Source of the DNA: Sphaerulina vaccinii | Taxonomy: Eukaryota; Ascomycota; Dothideomycetes; Mycosphaerellales; Mycosphaerellaceae | Assembly (NCBI GenBank): GCA_022570795.1 | Contig: JAKUDP010000014.1 | Coordinates: 434,001 to 498,000, forward strand | Direction of reading: 5' to 3' | Length of the DNA: 64,000 bases | Part shown: positions 52,660-63,299 of the stretch, piece after piece | Layout of the letters: each line of letters starts with the position of its first letter | Position numbering within the stretch: the stretch's first letter is position 1 | Notes under the pieces: model-generated | Told to the model about the DNA's origin: nothing | The model's database searches: none | Seen by the model: only the letters and a program-made list of their open reading frames with translations | Position numbers and translations under genes: made by a program

Positions 52660-54622
52660 TTATGCATAAGTGAAGAACAGCTGATCGAAGAAGATGTACG
52701 AGTACGTGTTCGCTTGAGTGCCCGAAGTCACGCACGTGTAGGCAAAGTTCAGCGTCGTATCGCTCGAAGTCGGGATATAGCTAGCACTCTCTGGTCCTTT
52801 CCAATTGTATGGTCGCGGGTCATCTGCAGTGGTGAGAGTCCTAGTGTAGATCACAGTATCTCCCATTGTGATAGACACTAAGCAAGATGACGCCTGAACA
52901 ATCGAATGCAGATCGTAGTAGAACGACAGAGTGTAAGTGCGTCCGACGGCAAGGTTGGTGAGCGTCTGCGTCATGATTGGCGCTGGGTTGGCCTGATTGC
53001 CTGCGTAGTGCAGGATGCTATCATATCGTCAGTGATCAGTGTGATATAGCTGTGGGAGGCATGAGACTTACGCGTAGGTCGACCCGTCCTTGGCTGCTGC
53101 CTGAAATCGATTTGGATATACTCTACCGCCACCTGTGCTGGGCCAGTCTATCATGGATCCTTGAGGTCCACTGGCCGTAATGTCCTCGAAGCTGGGATTT
53201 TGCAAAGCATTGATGCCGGCCGCCAAAGGCGTGTTTGCAGGAGTAATCGATGTTGTTGTAGTGACAGTCAAAGATTCGGTCGTTGTCGTCGTGGTAGTAA
53301 TCAATGGCTGGGTCGAAGTAAAGTCCGTCTCTGTTTCAGTCTGTGTGATAGTATCCTGAGACGCAGTCTGACTCAGCGTGGTGGTAGTGTATTCAGTCGA
53401 GACTGCTGGGGTGATGATTTGTGTAACAATGTGTGTGCTAGTAATAGAGCTTCTCGGGCTGAAGGTCTGGGAAGAAAGCATCGTACTCGTGCTGGAAATG
53501 GTTGGCGTAACTTGCTGGGTGGCAGTGGCGGTGATGAACACAGTCGATGCCTTTGGAGTTGCAGTCTTCGTGATAGTCGAGTCTGTTGTGAGACAGCCAC
53601 AAACAGACTTGGCATGCTTATTTCGAAGGCAGGACTCCCACTTAGACTTTCTTGACTCCCCGCGTGCGACGAGCGCAGCTGGGTTGTTCAAAGTTGGGTC
53701 ATCCGTAGGCGTGGCTGCCACGTCGGAAGGACTGGCTGACGAGCTGGTAGAGCTGTCCAGGGCTGACGCTCGCTTGACCTTTGCAAGCGGTATAGTCACG
53801 GTCGCAGTCTCGGTAAAGGTCGTCTAGGGTGCAAGAAGGCAAGGTCAGCAGTGGATAGCGTGGCGAATTGTTCAATGACTTTGGGTGGTGCATCAGAAGA
53901 AGCATAGTCGTATCGGGAGTAGACTTACAGTTTCGGTATCTGTCTCAGTAACCGTAGATGTGGCCAGAGTCTCTGTGGATGTCGTTGTAGATGTGGTAGT
54001 GACTGCTACTGGAGGAGGTGTGATGCTGTATGAGGATCAGATCGATGCACGAAGTCATGTATTCGGGCGTGTGCTCACGTTGTGGAATCAGATACCGTGA
54101 TCGTAGTGCTCGAGGCGACGGCCGTTATGCTGCTGTTGTCAGTCTTCGCTCGTGTTCATTAGGACCAAATATAGCGCAGACATACGTGGTAGAGCTCGAT
54201 TCGGTAATTGTATCTGTAACAGCTGGAGCTGTGATTCTGCATGATTGTCAAATCTCGTCCTGCTCTGCAGTTCTTCTCGAACGTACGTCGTTGTTCCGGA
54301 GACAATGATAACTGTGGTGACAGCTGGCGCAGTCGCTCTGGTCAAGCTGTCAGCATGCATGCATGCTCAAATTGCTCGCATGATCCTACGTGATAGACTG
54401 GACAACTGTAACGGAGCTCGTCGATGCCTTCGCGGTCACAGTCGTCGTGCAAGGGTGGCGTTTAGGCGGATAATTCTTCAAGCAGAATGAGGTTGCTGGA
54501 GCATAGTGTCGTAAGGCATCTGCCAGCGACCCATACTTGCCCGCACAGGTCGCTTGTGTCGCAGGAAGGGCGACAGCAGACTGTACAACGACCGCCCAGA
54601 CGCTCAGCATGGAGTACTTCAT
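52660..54622 (-). CDS. Secreted Thr/Ser-rich protein built from phase-2 mini-exons
   Basis: Seven exons: 54622-54390, 54346-54287, 54236-54186, 54129-54079, 54025-53929, 53823-53072 and 53017-52660, total 533 residues. All phases agree. The start has a signal peptide (MKYSMLSVWAVVVQSAVALP) and a Cys-containing first domain. Exons 2, 3 and 4 are 60, 51 and 51 nt, each entering and leaving in phase 2 and each coding a similar unit (ITAPAVTDTITESSSTT, ITAVASSTTITVSDSTT). Then comes a long Thr/Ser stretch likely O-glycosylated. The C-terminal domain (LQNPSFEDI, TLTNLAVGRTYTLSFYYDLH, TLNFAYTCVTSGTQANTYSY) looks like a fungal carbohydrate-binding-type beta-sandwich. It is probably a cell-wall or secreted protein; ligand unknown. 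Confidence 0.78.
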
Positions 54623-55797
54623 CGTGATGGCAGTTTTGCCTGAGTAATGAATGTGGTGAATTGAAGGTAGTGACAGTGAGGTCGATCGTGAACAAGAAGG
54701 ACGATGTATCGCTTTTCTATCAAGTCCACTGTCGCAGGCGAAGCGCACAGATCGGCTGCACTCTTGATGCCACGCGAAGCCATGTGTTGATGAGGGCGTC
54801 CGCTTAAGGTTGTGCTGAATCCAATGTGGCCTGGCGTCAAGGAGAAGCCAGTCTGCGGCTGGCTGATACGAAGGATCACTGATCAGGGCAAAAGCTGTAT
54901 TGTGGATGGCTCAATCCAGCAGCTTCGGATTGAAACATATCTTTGATCATGGGTTCAGTGCTTTTCAGTCCATCAGTAGACTCTTTGGTCGACAATGTCA
55001 TGCATGACTGACTTGCTACGACTGCAGTGGTCGCTAGAAGCTGGTACCGCCCGAAGCAAAGTACAGCCAAGGGGCACGGTCGAGTGAAGCTAGTATCAGT
55101 ATCTGGTCAAGTCCATGTTTCGGGTAGGCCGAGACGTCTTCGTTCTTCCATTTCCACAAGAGTCCCGGTAATAATTACCCAATAGCGACATCGTGTCATG
55201 GCCACATGGCATCGATCCAGACTTTGCGAAATTAGCGATTGAATCGCGGTAGTGACCTAGCACTGCTATGTGTATGGTGCACTTAGCTCATGTCTTGAGT
55301 GCTTCTGTACTGGTGAACATCATGATAGCATTCGGGCTACCAGGGACTACTCTTTGACGATTGGAGGCAGCTTGGGGCGCGTTCTCTGGTCGAGAGCCGA
55401 AGGTGATGTTGATGACCGAGGAGGGGACGGAATTGCGCAAGCCACATCTGCTTTCCTCATATCGTGGCGTCCCATAGTCTTCCTTGGCGCCTACGCTAGC
55501 GCTCTCGGGATTTTGTGCCGTGCATATTTAGAAGCTAGTGCCATTCTTTGACTAAAGGAGTGAAGTTCGGATACAGATAGGCTATGTTCTATGCCGAATG
55601 CGTGTTGTATAGTCTTGTCAACAATTATTCAGTCGACAAAACATGCTCGTCGTCGTGTATTCTACTGTTTTCGAAGATTCCTAGACGAGAGGACGAGCGC
55701 TAAAAGCGCTGCTGCCCGCGACAGCAATACACGCCCTAAAATCTCGAATTATACGCTAGTTATAAACGGACGACTGCGAATGGGATTCAGCTTACAG
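54623..55797. other. Gene-poor intergenic region, about 1.2 kb
   Basis: Promoter of the Thr/Ser-rich gene and then sequence with no recognisable frame. Any 5' part of the transporter remnant at 55798 appears to be lost. Confidence 0.35.
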
Positions 55798-56100
55798 TGG
55801 GAAATGCTGCGGGTGTGTTGAGCCCGTTTTTATTCACGGGGAGTGGACCTGTGTACACGGAGGGGTATGCGGTTGCTATTGGGTTGCTTGGGTTGAGTGG
55901 GAGTTTGTTCACGGGGATGCACTTTTATTGGAAGGGGAGGAATGCGAAGAAGAGGGCTGGGAAGGAGGATTGGAGGGTGGAGGGGATGTCGGAGGATGAG
56001 GTGAGAATTACTTCGCTTTTATTGTGTGGTCAAGCTAACTTTGTGGTTCTAGGTCAAGGAGATGGGCGACAAGAACCCCAATTACTACTTCACAACTTAG
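55798..56100 (+). pseudogene. 3' remnant of an allantoate-permease-like MFS transporter
   Basis: Two exon-like pieces, 55798-56000 and 56053-56100, joined by a 52-nt intron (GTGAGA...TTCTAG) after an acceptor-like TTACAG. They code the C-terminal end of a Dal5/allantoate-permease-type transporter: GNAAGVLSPFLFTGSGPVYT, EGYAVAIGLLGLSGSLFTGM, then WKGRNAKKRAGKEDWRVEGM and KEMGDKNPNYYFTT, then TAG. The upstream ten or so membrane segments are absent from the window, so this is a truncated relic. Splice sites in the relic are intact. Confidence 0.7.
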
Positions 56101-56329
56101 TCAGTGCCAATGAGCATTGTACCTGCGACTGAGAACTACAGGATGTTGCTAGTTCTTTGTGCTGATGATTGTGGTAGAACGTATTCGAAATGACGAGAAA
56201 CATGGGGCCGTCCGGCTGGACGTCAGGAGGTGGTATTTCAATGCGTCCTAGCAAACGTCAACAGAGTTTCAGAATGCTCAGAAGCACAACTACAACTGGC
56301 CTCCATATGGCCAGCTTTGAGTGAATGGT

Positions 56330-56779
56330 ATGGACGCGAGTAAGATCAGCCGAGCAGTGGACGCCAATCAGCTCACTCGAGCCTTATTCTTGACAGAGTG
56401 GGCGCAAATTCCACGTCCTCATGGCTTCAAAATCGTGCTGCCTGACGACAGCATCAACACTAGTGCTGCAGCCCTCGCAGCCAAGCGTCTCCAGGCCAAC
56501 AGCATCCCAGATTCCAATGTGCTCACAGTGCTAGAGTGTAGCGTTTTCCACTTCATCGAAGCCAAAGAACGCTTGAATGCAATGCTCAACGAGGCTGAGG
56601 AAGAGGGCTTGAGATGTGTCGGCAGATTCTATAGCAAACCCACAGTTTACCAGGTGCAGAGTTGGCAAGACATGAGAGAAACGACCTTTGATGCGCAGAG
56701 GGACGAGCTGATGAACGTTACGAATGCATCGAGACAGATGAGGAACTTTACGTGGTTCATGGAGCGAGAGGCGAGATAG
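56330..56779 (+). CDS. Hypothetical protein, 149 aa
   Basis: Frame from ATG 56330 (the frame opens at a GTG a little earlier). The product is soluble and mixed in composition. It has a segment FLTEWAQIPRPHGFKIVLPD, a Ala-rich helix (SAAALAAKRLQANS), an acidic helix (RLNAMLNEAEEEG) and YSKPTVYQVQSWQDMRET. No domain recognised. Coding character is moderate, and it lies between a transporter relic and a sugar transporter. Confidence 0.45.
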   Translation: MDASKISRAVDANQLTRALFLTEWAQIPRPHGFKIVLPDDSINTSAAALAAKRLQANSIPDSNVLTVLECSVFHFIEAKERLNAMLNEAEEEGLRCVGRFYSKPTVYQVQSWQDMRETTFDAQRDELMNVTNASRQMRNFTWFMEREAR

Positions 56780-57219
56780 TGAGGTTGCGGTTGATGCTGT
56801 GAAAGACCAGGAAAAGGAGTGGACGAGCAGGATGTATGTGAAATTCTGGGATGACGAGTACACCGCTCGTGAAATGAAGCGTGCCACACTAGATGACAAT
56901 CGTCGCCAGTAGAATTCATACATACCCTGCAAGTTCCGAAGCTCTCTTGGTGACCAGAGCACTGCGTTCGAAGCTCTGGTGCTTCGTTTGCACGCTTCAC
57001 GTCTCAGAGATACATCACTGACTGATCACTTTCAGCCTACGAATGCGGACTATCAGGTCATACGCGATACTCTCAACGGCTTGATCATACTTCGGCATTC
57101 CACTTCCACCTTTGCTTCCCGCTTGCGATCTAGCAGTTCACATCATTGTATATGACGGAGTCACATTCGAAGTTCGTGAGCGGGAGGTGACTATTCGCTC
57201 ATTATACTTGCAACATGCT
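56780..57219. other. Convergent intergenic region, about 440 bases
   Basis: Lies between the hypothetical gene and the sugar transporter stop. No feature recognised. Confidence 0.3.
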
Positions 57220-58984
57220 CTACTTAGCATCTTCATGCTCTTTAACCTCCACCTTCTCATCCCCACTCCCCAGCGACTGCCTACCAAGTCCTATCCCCTT
57301 CTCAGCATCCATCTGCTCCGCACTCGTCCTCCGACTCCTATTATGCAAAGCCGCCAACTGCGCAGCCTGAGGATTAACACTACTCGCCCTCCTTACCTGT
57401 CCTTCCTCCCTCTCAATATACCTCATCGGTCTCGTCGACTGCGTTCCCTCTTTATCCTTAAACACCAAAATATCCTTGGTAGTGGAATGTGTTCGGAAAT
57501 ACTCATCAATATCCTCAAGCGTCCTACCAGCTGTCTCCGGAAAGAATAAGTAGACGATCGGCACGAAGGAGAAATTGAAAACTGTCCAGATGATGTAGAA
57601 GCGCCAGCCGAGTGTGCGGATTCCTATGGGTGTGATTTCTACGACCATGAAGTTGCAGATCCAATTTGTGGCTGTGCCGAGGGCTGCACCTTTGTTACGC
57701 ATTGAGAGGCCGTTGATTTCTGCTGGGTAGAGCCATGGGACTCCTTGCATTCCTATTCCGAAGAAGACGTAGTAGAGGAAGAAGAAAGCCACCGAGGCGG
57801 ATGCTACTTCTTTTTGATGGGCATATCCGGGTAAATCCGAGTAGCGGAGGAGCACGGTGATGAAGAGGTAACATGTTCCCTGTCCTAGGGCTGCATAGAT
57901 AAGCATCTTGCGACGACCCCAGCGTTCGACGTTGGGGATTCCTATTAGACTGAAGAGGAGGTAAGAGACCGAATTGCAGGCCGCAAGGAGTCGGGCCATT
58001 GTGTTCGTGAAACCGACGGATTCGATGAGGACTGTGGGGAGGTAGTAGGATGTTACGTTTATTCCAGAGAGTTGTTGGATAGCTTGGGCGCCCATTCCGA
58101 GGAATATACGGCGGAGGGTTGATGTTCCTGCTACCTCATCGTCGGTCTTTTTGTTCATGAGGAGGTCTCGGATACGGACAGAGTGTTCGCGTTCGTACTG
58201 AATGGAGAACTTGATCTCGCTGAGTTCAGTCTGCACGTAGGGATCCATTATGTCTGTGCCTTCGATATCGGCTAGGATGAGTTCTGCTTCTTCGACACGG
58301 TCTTTCTGGACTAGCCAGCGAGGAGATTCCGGGAGCCAGGGAACTGTGCAGTACAGAATGGCAATGAAGATGAATTGCAGAGCAAGCGGCACTCTCCAAG
58401 CCACGGCACCTCCCAGGAAACTGAAGCCGTAGGTTACCCAATTGCTGAGGGAAAAGCCGGCGATGTTCAGAATGAGTTCGATCACGATGAGTTTTCCTCG
58501 CCAGGCTGCTTTGGAGGTTTCGGCTTGCCAGGGTGGTGCTGTACTTGTGTTGAGACCATTTCCTATGCCTCCAATAATTCTGCCTACGATCATGTGGGGA
58601 ACGGAGTAGGCTGTGATTTGGAGGATGGCTCCAATCGACATGATTGTCGTGCCGAGAAGGATAGTCTTCTTGCGTCCGAGTCTGTCGCCGATGAAGTAGG
58701 CCATGATGGCTCCGAAGAAACATCCTATGTCGTAAATTGCTGTGACGGTGCCGAGAAGACTGCTGTTGTTTCGGAGATTGAGTTGATCGAGGAAGTCGTC
58801 TGTGACTACTACGCCGCCGAAGACACCTGTATCGTTGTCAGTGGCCAGTCTTGAGTCCTTCTTGTGGTTATAACTCACCTTGATCATATCCAAACAAAGT
58901 CATGTCAGTGCCGCACGCGACAGTGACCCAAAAGGTCAACCATCCACCTCGCAGGCCAAAGTAGCGACCCTTTATCCCGAACAT
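57220..58984 (-). CDS. MFS sugar transporter
   Basis: Two exons, 58984-58879 and 58826-57220, with a 52-nt intron that restores GYDQGVFGG. The product is 570 residues. Twelve membrane segments and the sugar-porter signatures are present: GDRLGRKKTILLG after helix 2, WLPESPRWLV after helix 6, QQLSGINVTSYYLPT in helix 7, WLYPAEINGLSMRNKGAA after helix 10 and FFPETAGRTLEDID after helix 12. It should move a hexose or disaccharide into the cell across the plasma membrane; the substrate cannot be told from sequence. The cytosolic tail is rich in Arg, Ser and acidic residues. No break seen. Confidence 0.92.
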
Positions 58985-59955
58985 CTTGATGTCTAGTGAA
59001 GGTAGACAAAGTTGGAGAATACAGCAACGTCTTCGCTTCCAAACACAGCCGCGGGCATCATCGATATATACGACCCAGGATCGACAATGCTACCGTACCA
59101 CGATGTGCATGTCACCTGTGGTCCGCTCGAAGTGTGTTTACAGCACAGACGGATCCGTTGCAAGCCAATCACGGAATTCGGCAAACCTTGGAATGCTTCG
59201 ATACATGCTTCGCGAACGTATGGAAGAAGCCAAACGTATCGTCAACCACTTGTGACGCAGTCTCCGGAGCTTCTCCAGCGGGGAGGACTTCGTGAACCTG
59301 CAAGTCGGTGGTTTGTTCGGTGGTACTGCAAGGAAGATGCTTTTCCTGGCGTCATCGCTTCGACTTCATCTTTGCGTTTTGGGAAGAAGATCAGCAATCC
59401 GGCATTTGAAGGCTTCGGCTGTTCTTCATCTTGAAGACGATACACGATACAGTGGCCAGCAAAGATGGAAACTCATGAGATTCTGCTGCTTCTTAGATGA
59501 GGTGGAGCTATACTAGCTGCACAATATCGAGTTCAAGGATTCCCCGCTGGAGAACAGTGGGCCAGTCCACTTTTTTCGCTGCGATTTTCGTGGTTCTGCA
59601 CGTCTCGTGAGCAAGTGGTGCGACACATGGTCCGATCGTCTGTCACAAGGAATCAATGCTGTGTTCAATGTTGATCCGCCCGTTTCCGTAGCAGCTGTTC
59701 GCGATATTGTTGCACAGTGTCTAGAGATGATGATGTTGAAATCGGAAAGAGACGGCGTTTTGAGGCGGCCTTGGCTTGGCTGGCAGTTGCGGGCTTGTGT
59801 CCGTCAAGGCTAGCGAATGAAAGCTTGTCATGATCTCTCAATTTCGTGTCCTATGATGAAGTATGCTATGCAACTCAATTCATTGCCAATTCTTAGCTGC
59901 TTTATAAGATGAGCTTGAGCAATATGCTTATGCTGGATGGCAGTGGAAGCCAGAA
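58985..59955 (+). pseudogene. Possible decayed gene with in-frame TGA and TAG
   Basis: On the plus strand, one frame stays protein-like through two stops: LRYMLRERMEEAKRIVNHL, then TGA (59253-59255), then FSSGEDFVNLQVGGLFGG and KLMRFCCFLDEVELY, then TAG (59514-59516), then LHNIEFKDSPLENSGPVHFF and SKWCDTWSDRLSQGINAV, ending at TAG 59812-59814. I do not recognise the family. The pattern could be a decayed gene or chance. The rest of this stretch holds the promoter of the sugar transporter and the 3' end of the WD40 gene. Confidence 0.3.
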
Positions 59956-62872
59956 TCACACCACGCGTGTCCATCTCAACAAACCAGCTCCGCTCTTCGC
60001 AGGTCCGCCCGTCAGTACCGAAAGCTCTCTCTTTAAACTCTCGACCTCTTTCTCCAACGCAGTAACCCTCGCCTTCGTCTCAGGACACGTCAAACAACCA
60101 AAGCTCTGACTTCTCACCAAGCTTGGTGGCATATCCGTAGCTCCATCTTGCAAGCCTAAGACAGTGACAAATTCGTTCTTCCTGACGTTAGTCGATCTCT
60201 GTGCTCGCGCTCTGGCCCAGGGAGACGTTGTCACAGACATGGGCCTTAGAGGCTTCGCCACAGTTCCATCGCCTCCAAGCAGTGTATGGCGACGCTTGAC
60301 TTGCTTGGAATACCGTTTCGTCTTGAATGGCGAGAGTGAGGATGATCTGGGGAAGAGCTCTCTCACACCTTGGGAGTGGGCTGCCAATAAGGGCAGTGCA
60401 GTTGCCCCCTTTTCGTCCTCTCTATGAGCAGGATGAACGTTACTCGAGCTCACAAAGGTGCCTCGGTCCCTGCCATCACTATTCTCTGGGAGATCTCTTC
60501 CAGATTGAGCTTTGGCGGCCTTGACCTTTAATTGTGTCGACCGCTGCTGCCGTTCCTTGTCTGCTTCGTCATCCTCGTCTTCAGTAAGCCAGACATCGTC
60601 CTTGACGTGTAACAACTCAGCTGGTGAAGGCATACCGCGATAGGAGGTCTGCATATTGCCTGCTGCATCCCGATACCTGTAGCCATCCATCACCGGAGCA
60701 TCACCTCGAAGTCTTGGTAGATTCTTCGCATCGTCGACGACACGTACCGATGGCGCTCTCTCACTGCTGATGACCGTAGCATCGCCAAGACTCATGGCGC
60801 TCGGCTTGAAGGTGATATGCCGACCTCGAGAGCCATTCGTGGTCCTTGGTCGACGTGGTTTCCAAGAAGGTCTTTTGCCCAGATACTCGTCACTCGTAGC
60901 TGCTGAGTCCAGTCTGAAATCATCCTCAACGCTATTTGCTTGCGGCGAAAGCTGCGTGTGCGGTAATGTACTCTGCTTGGGAGGTCCACGGCCCACAGGT
61001 TGCTTGATGAACTTGCTTTCCTTGGTCTCGGAGGTCGGCAGATCGTCGAAAGTCTCAAGTTCATTGCCATCACTACTTGCTCGTGGCGAGAGCACAAGCC
61101 TCAATGGCTCGGGCCTGGTCATCGAGGATACAGACCTCTGCTTGAATGTCTGTTGTGATATCCGAGGTCGATCGCGATGCGCACTCGATTGCCGTTCGTA
61201 TGTTGTTGTTCTTTCTGGTACGTCTGCCACATCTGAGCCTAGCGAGAATGAGTGTGACCTCCCGCGAGAAGCTGGCTGTGTTGGAGCAGGCCGTTTCGGC
61301 ATCGAGATCTGACTTGGAACAATTGCAACAAGTTCATCCGGGTGGAATGTCAGCTGGCGTGTCCTCTGCCTCGCTTCCATCTCAGTCCTCCTCGATCTCA
61401 GGTCAGATGGGAGTCCAAGTCCAGTATTGTCCTTTCGCTTGTCCTTCCGTCTCGACACCCCCGGATCTTGTCTCAGTGGCATCGTTGAACTCCGTGTTCC
61501 ATGCTTGGAGTCTATGGCCGAGACCGAGGCGTCGTCATCAAATTGCCCAACACCAGCACCATCAAGAGCTTGTGGCGATAGGCCATTGACCCACTCGACA
61601 CTGATTACTTTCTCCTCAAGTGAGGTGACCTTCTCTTGTACGAGCAACATTCCCACGGGATTGTATATCTGAACACCTCCACTCATGAGTCCAACAGCTA
61701 TCAGGCCATCGTCCAGGGTTTGCCCACTTCCCTCAGCAGGAACGCTGCGACTGGGACCCGACTTGATGTTTTGATGTGCTGTGAGCACAGAGATCGCAGT
61801 GCATGGCGCTTTGCAGTTCCAAGTTCGCAGTATAGCGCCACCTTTCGCAAAGTCAATTATCCTGCATCTGCCGTCTCGTCCAGCAGTCACAGCCCTCAGC
61901 TTGTGCCCCGGAAGAAATGCGACTCCGGTGATGGGTGCCGCGGCATCGACTAAAGTAGTAGGTAGAAGGGTTAGCAAGTATCTCTGAAAACGCAGGATGT
62001 CTCATCAAGTGTCTGTCTTTGAGCTCAGCACCACAGTGGATGTGAGCTCAGTGAGACACTGTCAATAGCGCATGCCTTCTGTACTTACCGGTGTTCAGCG
62101 ACAAATCGCCAGTGGTGACCTTTCGATGCAAGTTTTCGAAGTGTGAGATCTCTCCGTTCTTGTTTGCCACTTGGATGGTGTATCGGCCAGCATCGGCTGA
62201 CACTTTTGTCGAATCATATGCTGCGACGGTAGCGTCACGAAAGGCAAGCATGAAGATATTCGGCCTCTGGGGATGAAACGCAGCAGCGCACACTGGCGCC
62301 GTGGAAGCTCCAGGCTGGATCAGTGCGCCAGTAAGATTGTCCTCCAAACTCTTGAGGTAGACAACTGGCGGTGTGCCTGATGCCGATACCATGAGCTGCT
62401 CCGTCGGTGATATGGCAAGTGCTACGGGAGCACTGCTGTGCTTCTGTACTGGCTCCAGCAGTCTCGACCTTTCCGTGCTGTACTGCTGGATAAGTCCATC
62501 TGATGCAGTTGACAGGAATAGTGATGTGCCATCATTGGAGTACTCGAGATGGCGAACCTCTTCTTGTGGTGCATCCAGGCCCCAGCTCTGCTCTTTGCCT
62601 CTTTTCGTGTCGTGTAGTACCACAACATCCCTACTTGCCACAGCGAGAACACCTGAACCATCTTTGGATTCTTTCACTGCCACAATGCCATTCTTCCTAC
62701 TCTGGAAGACTTTTTGAAGTCCCGACGCATCCTAAGCGAAGATCTGTCGTGCCGTTGCTATGACGAGGTGGTTGTTTGTTGGGAATGTGAAATCGTGCTG
62801 GGGAGTCGAATGCGTGAGTAAAGGCGCATCGCTGGCGATATACCGCGTTGGATACCGTGTTGATGGAATCAT
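59956..62872 (-). CDS. NEDD1-like WD40 protein with an in-frame TAG at codon 47
   Basis: Two exons, 62872-62089 and 61949-59956, 925 codons. Beta-propeller strands are recognisable: NNHLVIATARQIFA, VRHLEYSNDGTSLFLSTASD, VALAISPTEQLMVSASGTPP, ITGVAFLPGHKLRAVTAGRD and GLIAVGLMSGGVQIYNPVG. A long basic, Ser-rich linker follows. The C-terminus is a short coiled coil (KARVTALEKEVESLKRELSV). This layout recalls NEDD1, which recruits gamma-tubulin to microtubule-organising centres; orthology is tentative. Codon 47 is TAG (62734-62732), directly after QIFA and before DASGLQKVF, where WD40 repeats have Trp (xWD). No in-frame ATG exists between this stop and the next 60 codons, so the start cannot easily move downstream. 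The rest of the gene appears intact. Confidence 0.65.
61950..62088 (-). repeat. 139-nt intron, candidate introner-like element copy B
   Basis: Single intron of the WD40 gene, with donor GTAAGTAC and end GCTAACCCTTCTACC...CTTTAG. It has the same length and the same ordered blocks as the intron at 11845-11983. Its TCAGAGATACTTGCTAAC segment is also found, exactly, in the intergenic repeat at 63031-63232. Confidence 0.6.
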
Positions 62873-63030
62873 GCTTGTCGTGGTGTTGTGTGTGTTCTGA
62901 GTTCGGCGGTGTGCTGTGTCCAGATCGAGATGGAGGCCATCGCCAGAGTGCACTTGCAGCTGCTCTGCTCTGTCCTTCAACTGCCGTCACTCCCACATCC
63001 TTCCTTCCCTGACCTCTATGTTCTTCAACT

Positions 63031-63232
63031 ACGCAGAGATAGGAGCTACAGTTAGCAAGTATCTCTGATTCCTCGTGGTTTCCTCGATAGCACCCTTTCC
63101 GACATTCAAGTGGTATAGTGGCCAGCCAGATACGCAGAGATATAAGCTAAAGTTACCAGGTATCTCTGTTTCCATGTGGTCTTCTCATTTGCACCCTGTC
63201 CGGAGCCTACGTGGGATAGTGGCCAGCAAGTT
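63031..63232. repeat. Two tandem copies of a 101-bp unit
   Basis: Copy 1 (63031-63131) and copy 2 (63132-63232) both start ACGCAGAGAT and share AGTTA, GTATCTCTG, GTGGT, GCACCCT, GTCCG/TTCCG-type and GGATAGTGGCCAGC-type blocks. They are diverged, at roughly three quarters identity by eye. They lie between the WD40 gene start and the hydrolase stop. Copy 1 contains, on the minus strand, the same 18-mer TCAGAGATACTTGCTAAC as the intron at 61950-62088. Confidence 0.65.
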
Positions 63233-63299
63233 TGTGGGCACTATGTCAGATGTGAGATCGAAGTCAACCTCAAAGTGCGCTTGCCACCTTCTCTCAGCT

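Noticed and set aside
62732..62765. A 33-nt intron ending in CTTAG that would remove the TAG of the WD40 gene
   Set aside because: Too short for this genome's introns, poor donor (GTCATA), and it would delete a clear propeller strand.
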